Shown: positions 1-7,124 of the stretch, in pieces | How the letters are laid out: each line of letters begins with the position of its first letter | Numbering within the stretch: position 1 is the stretch's first letter | DNA from: JBBROH01 sp038229595 | Lineage (GTDB): Bacteria > Chloroflexota > Chloroflexia > QHBQ01 | NCBI GenBank assembly: GCA_038229595.1 | Contig: JBBROH010000103.1 | Span: forward strand, 1-15,295 | Direction: 5' to 3' | DNA: 15,295 nucleotides | Notes under the pieces: model-generated | What the model was told of the DNA's origin: nothing | Database searches by the model: none | The model's input: the letters and a program-made list of their open reading frames with translations, nothing else | Position numbers and translations under genes: made by a program

Positions 1-466
<466 letters not shown>

Positions 467-603
467 TATCAGCAACAGAGTGACGCAACGACTGGTGAGC
501 AAGACGAGGACAGACCTCGGCTGACGAAACATGGTACAATGTGAAACAAGCCCCACCGAACGTAGGTAGCTGAGTAAGGTAGCAGCTTAACAAGCAGAAT
601 AGA
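467..603 (+). other. 23S-5S internal transcribed spacer
   Basis: About 135 bases separate the 23S end from the 5S gene. I see no tRNA fold and no credible coding sequence here. The final bases (about 601-603) continue the 5S terminal helix by pairing with bases just after the 5S gene (about 727-729), so they probably belong to the precursor stem cut during 5S maturation. Confidence 0.7.
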
Positions 604-726
604 ACCTCTTCGTGACCATAGCGCGGTAGACCCACCCGGTACCATCCCGAACCCGGCAGTGAAAGACCGCAGCCCCTGATGTACTGGGTTGTGATGACCT
701 GGGAGATATGGACGTTGCGAGGGGGT
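604..726 (+). rRNA. 5S ribosomal RNA
   Basis: The conserved 5S core CCCATCCCGAAC-type sequence (here ACCATCCCGAACCCGG, about 641-656) and the GACCTGGGAGA-like loop near 696-707 identify the gene. The two ends form a long uninterrupted helix: bases 601-613 pair with 717-729, including several G-U pairs. This helix exceeds a mature helix I, so the mature molecule is probably about 120 nt inside this interval and the outer pairs are processing stem. It is the last gene of the rRNA operon and is followed at once by a T-rich tract and a terminator. Confidence 0.93.
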
Positions 727-747
727 TCTTTCTTTTTTGCCTTTTAA

Positions 748-768
748 CCTCCCATGTGGAGGCTTTTT
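748..768 (+). terminator. Rho-independent terminator of the rRNA operon
   Basis: A stem CCTCC (748-752) and GGAGG (758-762) with a five-base loop CATGT is followed by CTTTTT. A further T-rich tract (726-745) separates it from the 5S gene, so the 5S end helix plus this tract could give a second, upstream termination point. Confidence 0.75.
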
Positions 769-816
769 GTCTGCCCGATTTTCCACTGTCGATCCTTCGC
801 ATTCTGCCACTCTACA

Positions 817-846
817 TTGCTCCTTAGCCAGCAGGTTTGGTATACT
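817..846 (+). promoter_or_regulatory. Sigma-70-type promoter for the SDR gene
   Basis: TTGCTC (817-822) is followed after 18 bp by TATACT (841-846). Transcription would start near 853, about 40 bases before the ATG at 894. The same -35 hexamer TTGCTC occurs in the predicted promoter before the cheW gene (5999-6004). Confidence 0.55.
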
Positions 847-893
847 ATGTGCAGAAGTTCACAATCTAATGCAGACGGCTAAAGGAGCAAACG

Positions 894-1802
894 ATGAAGA
901 TACTGGTAACCGGTGGGCGCGGCTTTATTGGCTTGGCGGCGGCAAAGGAGTTGCGGCGGCGCGGCCACGATGTCACTCTCCTCTCTAGCACCAGCAGCAG
1001 CACAGTTGATGGCTTCCGCGTGGTGCAAGGTGATGTGCGTGAGCAGACTAGTCTGCTCCCTGCTACTGAGGGGATCGAGGCGGTGGTTATCTCCCATCAG
1101 TTCCCCGGCTTCCCAGTTGAACAGGCCGAGCAGCACAATACCTTCCGCGAGGTTGATGCCGAAGGTACGCGCAATGTGCTGGCCGCCCTCAAGCAGAATG
1201 GCAATCTTCAGCGAGTGGTCTACCTCAGCGGCGCAGCGGTTAACGACACTGCGCCGCCCCACCCAGGGATCACGGCTAAGCTAGATGCCGAGCGGTATGT
1301 CACTGGCAGTGGCGTTAGCTATGTCATCCTGCGCGCCTCTATCGTTTACGGCCCTGGCGACCACTACTTCTCTCGTCTGGCAGGCCAGATCAGGTCAATG
1401 CCGGTGGTACCCACCTTTGGCGATGGCCGGGCGAAAGCCCAGCCGATCCATGTTGACGACCTCGCCCTCACCATTGCGGCTGCGCTTGAGGAGCAGGCTG
1501 GCAGCCACCTACTGGATGTATGCGGCCCCAATACGGTCAGCACCAACCAGACGATCAAGCTCCTTAGCCTCATCATCACTGGGCAGCAGAAGCGTATCCT
1601 ACACCTGCCCGTGCTGGCGATCAAGTCGCTGGCAAGCGTCATGGCGGCAACCAACAAGAACCCACCACTCTCGCCAGGGCTGATCGATTTCAGCCTCTTT
1701 GACAACACCTCGCATGGCACCAATGCCGACAAGGTGTACGACGTGCGCTTCCGCGACCTACGCCAGGGTTTGCGCGAAGTCTATGGCAATGCTGGGCAGT
1801 AG
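894..1802 (+). CDS. Atypical SDR / NAD(P)-binding epimerase-like protein (NDUFA9-like)
   Basis: This 302-residue protein begins with a Rossmann fold: TGGRGFIG at residues 6-13 is the TGxxGxxG dinucleotide-binding motif. Further family marks are DAEGTRNVLAA (88-98), VVYLSG (108-113), ILRASIVYGPGD (145-156) and QPIHVDDLA (183-191), a pattern typical of extended and atypical SDRs of the NDUFA9-like type. The catalytic YxxxK tyrosine is missing: Lys129 is present in ITAKLDAER, but the position four residues earlier is Gly125. A classical epimerase/dehydratase reaction is therefore doubtful. A binding, quinone-related or stress role is possible, but the substrate cannot be read from the sequence. 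The start at 894 has AAAGGAG at 881-887. The gene stands alone between its own promoter and a strong hairpin. Confidence 0.85.
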   Translation: MKILVTGGRGFIGLAAAKELRRRGHDVTLLSSTSSSTVDGFRVVQGDVREQTSLLPATEGIEAVVISHQFPGFPVEQAEQHNTFREVDAEGTRNVLAALKQNGNLQRVVYLSGAAVNDTAPPHPGITAKLDAERYVTGSGVSYVILRASIVYGPGDHYFSRLAGQIRSMPVVPTFGDGRAKAQPIHVDDLALTIAAALEEQAGSHLLDVCGPNTVSTNQTIKLLSLIITGQQKRILHLPVLAIKSLASVMAATNKNPPLSPGLIDFSLFDNTSHGTNADKVYDVRFRDLRQGLREVYGNAGQ

Positions 1803-1821
1803 AGCGCACTAGCCAGCCAAA

Positions 1822-1875
1822 ACAAAGCCCCTGCAAGTAGCTGCGTTGTCAGACTACAGCTTGCAGGGGCTTTGT
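1822..1875. terminator. Long hairpin terminator, probably bidirectional
   Basis: A perfect 15-bp inverted repeat (1822-1836 with 1861-1875, arms ACAAAGCCCCTGCAA and TTGCAGGGGCTTTGT) continues inward with GTAGCTG (1837-1843) pairing CAG (1850-1852) and CTAC (1854-1857) around small bulges. There is no clean poly-U tail on the + strand. The distal arm ends in CTTTGT, and on the - strand the arm runs into TTTTGG. It lies 19 bases after the SDR stop and also downstream of the possible small - strand ORF, so it could stop transcription from both sides. Confidence 0.65.
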
Positions 1876-1884
1876 CGTTACCGA

Positions 1885-1983
1885 CTAGCTGTGGGCCGTT
1901 CGGCGGCGGAGCACCCAGCCAATGAGCAGCAGCAATAGCGGATTGGCAGGCAGTTTCCTATTGACAAGTTCCCACAATGTCAT
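1885..1983 (-). CDS. Possible 32-residue single-span membrane peptide, or C-terminal gene remnant
   Basis: On the - strand an ATG (complement of 1981-1983) opens 32 codons ending in TAG (complement of 1885-1887). The peptide starts MTLWELVNRKLPAN, continues into the hydrophobic run PLLLLLIGWVL, and ends RRRTAHS. A short hydrophobic run followed by a cluster of arginines is a typical membrane-anchor ending. The layout resembles C-terminal sorting tails, so it might be the last part of a decayed surface-protein gene; an in-frame stop lies three codons above the ATG. I see no Shine-Dalgarno sequence, and the ORF start overlaps the divergent promoter of the partner-switch operon, which argues against it. 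The hairpin immediately downstream would serve as its terminator. It is not recognised as a known family. Confidence 0.2.
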   Translation of the reverse strand: MTLWELVNRKLPANPLLLLLIGWVLRRRTAHS

Positions 1984-1988
1984 ATAAT
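1961..1988 (+). promoter_or_regulatory. Consensus sigma-70 promoter of the partner-switch operon
   Basis: Perfect TTGACA (1961-1966) and perfect TATAAT (1983-1988) are separated by 16 bp. Transcription would start near 1995, leaving a 5' leader of about 78 bases before the ATG at 2073. An 8-bp palindrome TAATATTA (1985-1992) overlaps the -10 box. Both hexamers match the housekeeping consensus, so this operon does not look dependent on an alternative sigma factor. Confidence 0.85.
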
Positions 1989-2072
1989 ATTAACATGGCT
2001 TGCAGCCGCACAGAGCAGCAGCTAAATGACAGGGGTTGGTGGCAGTGCAGGCAAGGCTAAAGGGGGTGGGTA

Positions 2073-2588
2073 ATGGCGAACGAAGCAGGGGCGCACATCC
2101 AGGAGCAGACGAACAGCATCTTGGGCAATAGCAACGACGTGGTGGATATTAGTATCCCGTCTAACCATGTGTTCGAGCGGATCGCCCGCGATGGGGCGGG
2201 CCTGGTTGCCCGCTACCTCGGCTTCAGCGACGAACGCACCCAGGATGTGCAACTGGCGGTCAGCGAAGCCGTCACTAATGCGATCGAGCATGGTAACAAG
2301 GAAGATGCTAACGTCAAGGTAGGGGTGCGCTTCCTTGTACTCAAAGACAAGCTGGCGATCCAGGTGATCGACCAGGGCGAAGGGCTGCCTGCCGACCGCA
2401 TCAACGCAGCCAAACCCTCGATAGAGAGCAAGCTGGCCCAGGGGGAGGAGAGTCCACGCGGCCTCGGCATCTACCTGATCCAGCAATTGGTGGACGCGGT
2501 GGAGTTGCAGACCAACGAAAGTGGTACCTCCTTTACCATGTGGTTCAACCTCGGCGCAGCGGCGCAACAGGAGCGGGCTGAAGCATGA
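2073..2588 (+). CDS. RsbW/SpoIIAB-like ATP-binding kinase (anti-sigma family)
   Basis: The 171-residue protein is a GHKL ATPase of the HATPase_c_2 type. Its N-box is SEAVTNAIEHG (residues 64-74, with Glu65 and Asn69 placed as in RsbW/SpoIIAB). The G1 box is DQGEG (100-104) and the G2 box is RGLGIYLIQ (129-137). Family members bind ATP, phosphorylate a STAS-domain antagonist on serine, and hold a sigma factor or another partner inactive. The first 20-25 residues precede the fold and look unstructured. AGGGGGTGGG just before the ATG at 2073 is the ribosome binding site. It is the first gene of the operon and its stop overlaps the next start (ATGA at 2585-2588). No sigma factor gene is present nearby, so its target is unknown. 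Confidence 0.9.
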   Translation: MANEAGAHIQEQTNSILGNSNDVVDISIPSNHVFERIARDGAGLVARYLGFSDERTQDVQLAVSEAVTNAIEHGNKEDANVKVGVRFLVLKDKLAIQVIDQGEGLPADRINAAKPSIESKLAQGEESPRGLGIYLIQQLVDAVELQTNESGTSFTMWFNLGAAAQQERAEA

Positions 2589-2911
2589 GCATCAAAATGG
2601 AGCAAGGCCAGCAGTACACCATCATCCGCATCCTCAACGACAGCATAGATGCGCTCTCGGCGAAGGAGATAGAACAGAGCAGTAGCCAGATGCAGCAAAC
2701 CACTGTCCTAGACTTTGACCGCGTGTTGTTCATCAACTCAGCGGGCATCTCCGCCCTACTCAAGCTGGTGATCGAGGCGCGCAAGCACGGCAAGCAACTC
2801 TACGCCGCTAATCTTACCGCCCACCACCGCAAAGTGTTTGAGATGGTAGACCTGACCCGCTATATGCCCCTCCTCACCGAGGAGGAGTACCGGGCCAAGA
2901 CCGGGAGGTAA
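2585..2911 (+). CDS. STAS-domain anti-anti-sigma factor (RsbV/SpoIIAA-like)
   Basis: This single STAS domain of 108 residues has the core LDFDRVLFINSAGISALLKL (residues 42-61), followed by a helix with GKQLYAANL and the ending VFEMVDLTRYMPLL that is common in this family. Ser52 occupies the position phosphorylated in SpoIIAA (Ser58 there). The preceding residue is Asn51 where Asp is usual. When unphosphorylated, such proteins capture the RsbW-type kinase and free its partner. The gene is translationally coupled to the kinase gene through a 4-base overlap and is followed 17 bases later by the phosphatase gene. Together the three form a complete partner switch. Confidence 0.9.
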   Translation: MSIKMEQGQQYTIIRILNDSIDALSAKEIEQSSSQMQQTTVLDFDRVLFINSAGISALLKLVIEARKHGKQLYAANLTAHHRKVFEMVDLTRYMPLLTEEEYRAKTGR

Positions 2912-2928
2912 GTAAAGAAAGGATTGCC

Positions 2929-4287
2929 ATGAGCGCGGAGCAACCGCAGCTTGAGCAGCCAATAGGGATCGCGCAGCAGATCCAGCGGGGCAAGGTATCG
3001 CCCAACGATGAGACGAGCATCCTCCAGGTGCGTCTGATGATCATCGTGCCGCTGGGCTTCGTGCTGCCGATCATCCTGCTGCTGCTCGGCTACCCTGCGG
3101 TCGCGCTTGCCGCCTTCCTCGCTGGGGTCGCCCTGCTGCTGATCACCTACTCTGGGGTTGCCCTGCGCCAACGCATCGATACTTACCGCGTCTGGACCTT
3201 CTACGCCCTCGCGGACGCAGTGGTGATCTGGCTGATGTCGTTCGTCCTCGGTGCCTACTTCAACGTCTTCCTGATGATCGCTATCGTCGAGGTAGCCCGC
3301 ATCTATCGCCAGGCAAGGTTGGTAGTGATCACCGGGCTGCTGGTCGCTGCCGCCGTAGCATTGGAGGGGCTGCTAGCTGGCCTCGCCAACGCGGGCGGCA
3401 CCCTGCGCTTGCCCATAATCGCCTACGCCGAGCAACCGGGCTTCGCCGCTGCTGCCTACGCCCTCACTGCCGCCTGCGTTGGCCTCTCCCTCTCCACCTT
3501 CATTGACCGCTACACCAGGGAGATCATCAGCTACGAGCGGGTGCAGCAGACCAACGCGGCTGAGATGCACGTAGCCCACGAGATACAGAGCAGCCTGATG
3601 TCGCCCCGCGAGTTGCAGACTAGCAACTGGCAGATCGCGGCGATCAGCATCCCTGCCCGTGATGTCGGTGGCGACTTCTACGAGTACATCCCCTACTTTG
3701 GCGACGTAAATAGCGTGGGGGGCATTGCTATCGGCGACGTGTCGGGCAAGGGCATACCAGCCGCCTTGCAGATGGCTGTGGTACGAACGATCTTCCGCAT
3801 CGAGGCCCGGCGGCGCATCCTGCCTGCTGAGACGCTCAACCGCGTCAACCAATCGCTACTCACTGAAATGCCGCTGGGCATGGTCACACTCCTCTACGCT
3901 TTCGTCGAGCCGAAAGAAGGGGTGATGCACTTCGCCAACGCTGGTCACAACTACCCCATCCTGCTCAATGGTACGGTTAGAGAGTTGAAGCTAGCCGGTC
4001 TGCCCCTGGGTATCTACGACGAGACCGAGTATGAGGAACAGAGCGTTCCGATCTTGCCAGGTGACACGGTGATTTTCTACACTGACGGGGTGGTGGAGGC
4101 GCAAAACAAGCTGGGAGAAATCTACGGCTTCCCGCGCCTGTTGGAACTCGTTGGTACGCTGCACGACCACGACCCCAAGGGGGTGCTGCATGAGATTATG
4201 GATGCGGTGCGCGTCTTTGTGGATGGGGCCGAGCAGACGGACGACATTACAGTTGTAGTTCTCCAACACAGTCAGGTGAAGCAATGA
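2929..4287 (+). CDS. Membrane-anchored PP2C/SpoIIE-type serine phosphatase (RsbU-like)
   Basis: The 452-residue protein has a hydrophobic N-terminal half with about six membrane segments (roughly residues 35-55, 57-77, 90-108, 110-126, 130-152 and 172-192). A linker helix leads into AHEIQSSLMSPREL (216-229), the entry motif of RsbU/SpoIIE phosphatases. Metal-binding motifs are visible: DVGGDFYEY (245-253), GDVSGKGIPAA (269-279), ANAGHN (336-341), FYTDGVVEA (383-391) and TDDITVVVL (437-445). The expected role is dephosphorylation of the STAS protein encoded just upstream. The membrane domain resembles no named sensor I can recognise and may respond to an envelope or membrane signal. AAAGGA (2918-2923) precedes the ATG. 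The stop overlaps the start of the TPR gene. Confidence 0.92.
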   Translation: MSAEQPQLEQPIGIAQQIQRGKVSPNDETSILQVRLMIIVPLGFVLPIILLLLGYPAVALAAFLAGVALLLITYSGVALRQRIDTYRVWTFYALADAVVIWLMSFVLGAYFNVFLMIAIVEVARIYRQARLVVITGLLVAAAVALEGLLAGLANAGGTLRLPIIAYAEQPGFAAAAYALTAACVGLSLSTFIDRYTREIISYERVQQTNAAEMHVAHEIQSSLMSPRELQTSNWQIAAISIPARDVGGDFYEYIPYFGDVNSVGGIAIGDVSGKGIPAALQMAVVRTIFRIEARRRILPAETLNRVNQSLLTEMPLGMVTLLYAFVEPKEGVMHFANAGHNYPILLNGTVRELKLAGLPLGIYDETEYEEQSVPILPGDTVIFYTDGVVEAQNKLGEIYGFPRLLELVGTLHDHDPKGVLHEIMDAVRVFVDGAEQTDDITVVVLQHSQVKQ

Positions 4288-5987
4288 TGCCAACCAGCCC
4301 CGCCTATAACCAACCCGGCCAGCCACCCACTGCCAGCGAAGCCACTGCTAGCTACCAGTCTGCCAACCGCTCTCCCCTACCACAGAGCGGCACCCTGCGC
4401 TCTAGCGTCGCTTACGCCCTCGACGACCGCCTGCGCGTGCTCGATCTCGACACCTTCAGCGGCTCAGAACGCTTCATGAGTGGCACCACGATGGGGGCAG
4501 CCTTTGCCGTCGGGATGCGCCGCTACCTGAACGTCCGCTACCAGGAGGCAGTCAACGAGTTCAAGACCGCCCTGATCGCCGCCTATGTGGAGGGCGACGA
4601 CTCGGCCCAAATCTGGGATCGGGAGCGGGCGATCATCCACCTCTACCTCGGCAACTGCTACGCCAACCTCGACTTCTGGGCGCAGGCGTTGAACGAGTAC
4701 ATGAACGCGATCCAGATCGACGATCAGCTAGCCGAGGCCCATTACAACCTGGGGGTTGCCTTCCGCGCCAATGGCAAGGTGCAGGAGGCTATCGCCGCCT
4801 TCAAGGTTGCCCTACAGTACAACCCCGACCTCTACGAGGCGCGTTTTGCGCTGGGCCGCACCTACCACGAACTGGGCGACTATGCCCATGCCTACATCGC
4901 CTACACCGTTGCTCGCCAATACCGACCCAATGCCGCCGAGCCAATCTACTACCAGGGCTTGCTCCACCAGGCTCATGGCGAGGAGAAGCAGGCGGCCCGC
5001 TGCTTTGCCGAAGCCCTGCGGGTTGAACCTGATTATAAGTACAACAAGCTCAAGCCGCAGACCGCCGATGAGCCAGAGCGCGACATCGAAGACCCCAACT
5101 GGTACTACCGGCTGGCCGAGGAGTTGAAGGGCAAGGGCAACACGCTCGGTGCCTTGCGCGCCTACCAGAGCTTGCTAGAGCGCGACCCGCAGCAATATCG
5201 CGCCCGCTATCTGGCGGCCAACATTCTCGCCCGCCAGCGGCAGTGGCAGCAGGCGATCAACGAGTACCTCAACGTCCTCAAGACTGCCCCCGACTTTGTG
5301 CCAGCCCGCCACAAGCTGGGGCTGGCCCTACGCGCCGCCAGCAAGCTACGCGAAGCCTACGACACGCTGATCCAATGTGCGCGACTGCAAGCGGGTGACG
5401 GCTCGATCTTCCTCAGCCTCGGCATCGTGCTTAGCGACCTGGCCCAGGTGACGCACGCGATCCGCTGCTTCGCCCGCGCTGCCCAACTGCTGCCCAACGA
5501 CCCGCAGGTGTTCTACCGCCTGGGCCGCGCCCTGATCAGCGACGGGCGCGAGGAGCAAGCCCTGGCTACCTGGCAACGCGCCGTCAGCCTGGATACCGAA
5601 TGGCAGGAGGCGCGCTATGACCTCGGCGTGCTGTACATGAAGAACGAGTACTTCGCCCAGGCTATCGCCGAGTTCGAGCAGGTGTTGCGTCGTCAGCCAA
5701 ACGACCTGGACGCGCTCTACCTGCTAGCCCTGGCCTACAAGGAGAGCGGGCGGTTGGAGGAGGCGGTGACGCTGTTCGAGCAGGTGTTGACCAGCCGCCC
5801 CAGCCACGTAATGGCCCACTTCCACCTGGGCGCAACCTACTTGCGCCTCGGCCACCCGAATGAGGGGTTGCTGCACATCCGCACCTACGAGGGGCTGAAG
5901 AATGCTGTCGGCCAGCGGCCTGCGACCAAGCCGACGGCAATGCTAGACCCCAGCAAGGTGCAAACCGGGTCGCTGAACCGCTGGTGA
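4284..5987 (+). CDS. Large tetratricopeptide-repeat protein (about 11-12 TPRs)
   Basis: The first 40 or so of 567 residues are rich in Pro, Ser, Thr, Ala and Gln and look disordered. From about residue 80 nearly the whole chain is TPRs. Clear units begin near 115, 150 (EAHYNLGVAFRANGKVQEAI), 184, 218, 272, 305, 339, 373, 407, 441 (EARYDLGVLYMKNEYFAQAI), 475 and 509. A short acidic, charged break lies at about 252-272. The last 25 residues are low in structure. There is no signal peptide, so a cytoplasmic scaffold is likely. The start codon overlaps the phosphatase stop (ATGA), which suggests coupled translation and a role in the same system, perhaps bridging the partner switch and the chemosensory proteins. 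An alternative start is the adjacent ATG at 4287. No catalytic domain is visible. Confidence 0.9.
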   Translation: MMPTSPAYNQPGQPPTASEATASYQSANRSPLPQSGTLRSSVAYALDDRLRVLDLDTFSGSERFMSGTTMGAAFAVGMRRYLNVRYQEAVNEFKTALIAAYVEGDDSAQIWDRERAIIHLYLGNCYANLDFWAQALNEYMNAIQIDDQLAEAHYNLGVAFRANGKVQEAIAAFKVALQYNPDLYEARFALGRTYHELGDYAHAYIAYTVARQYRPNAAEPIYYQGLLHQAHGEEKQAARCFAEALRVEPDYKYNKLKPQTADEPERDIEDPNWYYRLAEELKGKGNTLGALRAYQSLLERDPQQYRARYLAANILARQRQWQQAINEYLNVLKTAPDFVPARHKLGLALRAASKLREAYDTLIQCARLQAGDGSIFLSLGIVLSDLAQVTHAIRCFARAAQLLPNDPQVFYRLGRALISDGREEQALATWQRAVSLDTEWQEARYDLGVLYMKNEYFAQAIAEFEQVLRRQPNDLDALYLLALAYKESGRLEEAVTLFEQVLTSRPSHVMAHFHLGATYLRLGHPNEGLLHIRTYEGLKNAVGQRPATKPTAMLDPSKVQTGSLNRW

Positions 5988-5998
5988 GCGGTGGCTAC

Positions 5999-6027
5999 TT
6001 GCTCAACCATTGAGGAAGGTGTATGAT
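5999..6027 (+). promoter_or_regulatory. Promoter of the cheW-cheW-cheA operon
   Basis: TTGCTC (5999-6004) and TATGAT (6022-6027) are separated by 17 bp, giving a predicted start near 6034. It lies in the 98-base gap after the TPR gene. Its -35 hexamer equals that of the SDR promoter. A near-palindrome covers the predicted start site. Confidence 0.6.
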
Positions 6028-6032
6028 AAATG

Positions 6033-6051
6033 AGCGAGCAATTTGTTCGCT
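6033..6051 (+). promoter_or_regulatory. 19-bp near-palindrome at the cheW transcription start, candidate operator
   Basis: AGCGAGCAA-T-TTGTTCGCT is a symmetric sequence around position 6042: eight of nine base pairs match and the remaining one is G opposite T. It begins five bases after the -10 box, so a protein bound here would block RNA polymerase. As RNA it could pair only through its outer part (AGCGA with TCGCT, nine-base loop), which favours a DNA operator over a hairpin. No regulator gene is identified next to it. Confidence 0.4.
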
Positions 6052-6085
6052 GCAAGGCGGCTAGTTGAAGATGGGGAGGAACACG

Positions 6086-6622
6086 ATGAGTGAGCAGAAG
6101 CAGGGTGAGGTGGCTACCCTGATTAGCCGCCTGGAGGAGGAGAAGGCGGCTGCGGGGGCGGAGATTGCCGTCGCCAGCGAGGCGATCTTGCGCTTCCAAT
6201 TGGGCCGCGAGACCTATGGCATCCCCATCGATCAGGTCAAGGGCATCAGCCGCCTGCGCCCCATCACCTTCGTTCCTGGTACCCCCGCCTACGTCCTGGG
6301 GGTCTGCAACCAGGCTGGCAGCGTGATACCAGTGATCTCTCTGGCCGACCTGCTCGGTGGCAGCAACCACGAGACCAGCCGCGACAGCCGCCTGATCACC
6401 ATCCACAGCGACGAGGTTAGTGAAGGGGACATCGGAATGCTGGTAGACCGCGTGCAGGATGTGATTGCGGTGCCGCTCAACATAGTGGAAGCCCCATTGC
6501 TGACCCTCGAACGGAGCGGCAACTTCCTGCGCGGACAGCACCGCCAGCCCGACGGCAAGATCGTGCTGCTACTCGACTTGCCTGCCTTGCTGCGCCTGAT
6601 CACCAACCGCGCTGGAGGCTGA
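6086..6622 (+). CDS. cheW: CheW-like chemotaxis coupling protein
   Basis: The 178-residue protein has a roughly 30-residue charged N-terminal extension and then one CheW domain: ILRFQLGRETYGIPIDQVKGI (about 33-53), PGTPAYVLGVCNQAGSVIPVISL (about 62-84), GMLVDRVQDVI and KIVLLLDLPALL near the end. CheW bridges receptors and CheA. The usual NLRG of the receptor- and CheA-contact loop is NQAG here, so the conserved arginine is absent. I place the start at the ATG 6086 because GGGGAGGA (6073-6080) lies five bases before it. A longer frame from TTG 6065 would bury this ribosome binding site in the coding region. Four bases separate it from the next gene. Confidence 0.9.
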   Translation: MSEQKQGEVATLISRLEEEKAAAGAEIAVASEAILRFQLGRETYGIPIDQVKGISRLRPITFVPGTPAYVLGVCNQAGSVIPVISLADLLGGSNHETSRDSRLITIHSDEVSEGDIGMLVDRVQDVIAVPLNIVEAPLLTLERSGNFLRGQHRQPDGKIVLLLDLPALLRLITNRAGG

Positions 6623-6626
6623 CCTT

Positions 6627-7124
6627 ATGGACACCAATATTATGAACTTCAGCCTGGGTGGACAACGCTTCGGCCTGCTGGTTCATCAGGTGGAGAACAT
6701 CATCAAGGCCCATAGTGGCCTGCTGCTGGATACCGGCTTCCGGGCCACCATGCCGCTCTGGTTGGCGTTCAAACAGATCGCCGTCCTCGACCAGCCCTTG
6801 CCCGTGGTTTCGCTGGCCCGCAAGCTGGGGCTAGAAGCCAGTGTGCCACGTGATGGCGGTCGTCTACTGCTCACCCACAGCGGCGGCCTGCGCTGCGCCT
6901 TGCTGGTGGACGAGGTCTACGGCCTGGTTCACGCTAGCAACCAGCAGCTTCGCATCCTCCCTGCCTGGCTCAATGCAGGTGGGTCGCGCACCGTCTGGGG
7001 CTGCTATCTCGCCCCCGACGATAGCCTCACCATCTTGCTTGACCCCGATAACATCTTTACCGCCAGCGAGAGTGCGGCGATCAACCATCTGCTGACCCGC
7101 CAGCTTGAGGGAGCCACTCGATGA
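6627..7124 (+). CDS. Divergent second CheW-like protein
   Basis: This 165-residue protein has the CheW pattern in weak form: FSLGGQRFGLLVHQVENIIK (residues 8-27), IAVLDQPLPVVSLARKLGL (about 51-69), GLRCALLVDEVYGLVHA and a closing SLTILLDPDNIF. The NLRG-type loop is not recognisable; the segment is replaced by WLAFKQIAVLDQ. It may dock at CheA or at the other CheW without binding a receptor, or serve as an adaptor for a non-receptor input. GGAGG (6614-6618) precedes the ATG, and the stop overlaps the cheA start (ATGA at 7121-7124). It is adjacent to the first CheW, but too different to be a recent tandem copy. Confidence 0.8.
   Translation: MDTNIMNFSLGGQRFGLLVHQVENIIKAHSGLLLDTGFRATMPLWLAFKQIAVLDQPLPVVSLARKLGLEASVPRDGGRLLLTHSGGLRCALLVDEVYGLVHASNQQLRILPAWLNAGGSRTVWGCYLAPDDSLTILLDPDNIFTASESAAINHLLTRQLEGATR

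Noticed and set aside
535..540. TACAAT in the 23S-5S spacer as a -10 box for a separate 5S promoter
   Set aside because: No acceptable -35 sequence lies at the right distance; rRNA operon read-through is sufficient.
6065..6085. Longer N-terminus for the first CheW from a TTG at 6065
   Set aside because: It would place the strong GGGGAGGA ribosome binding site inside the coding region; the ATG at 6086 has ideal spacing to it.
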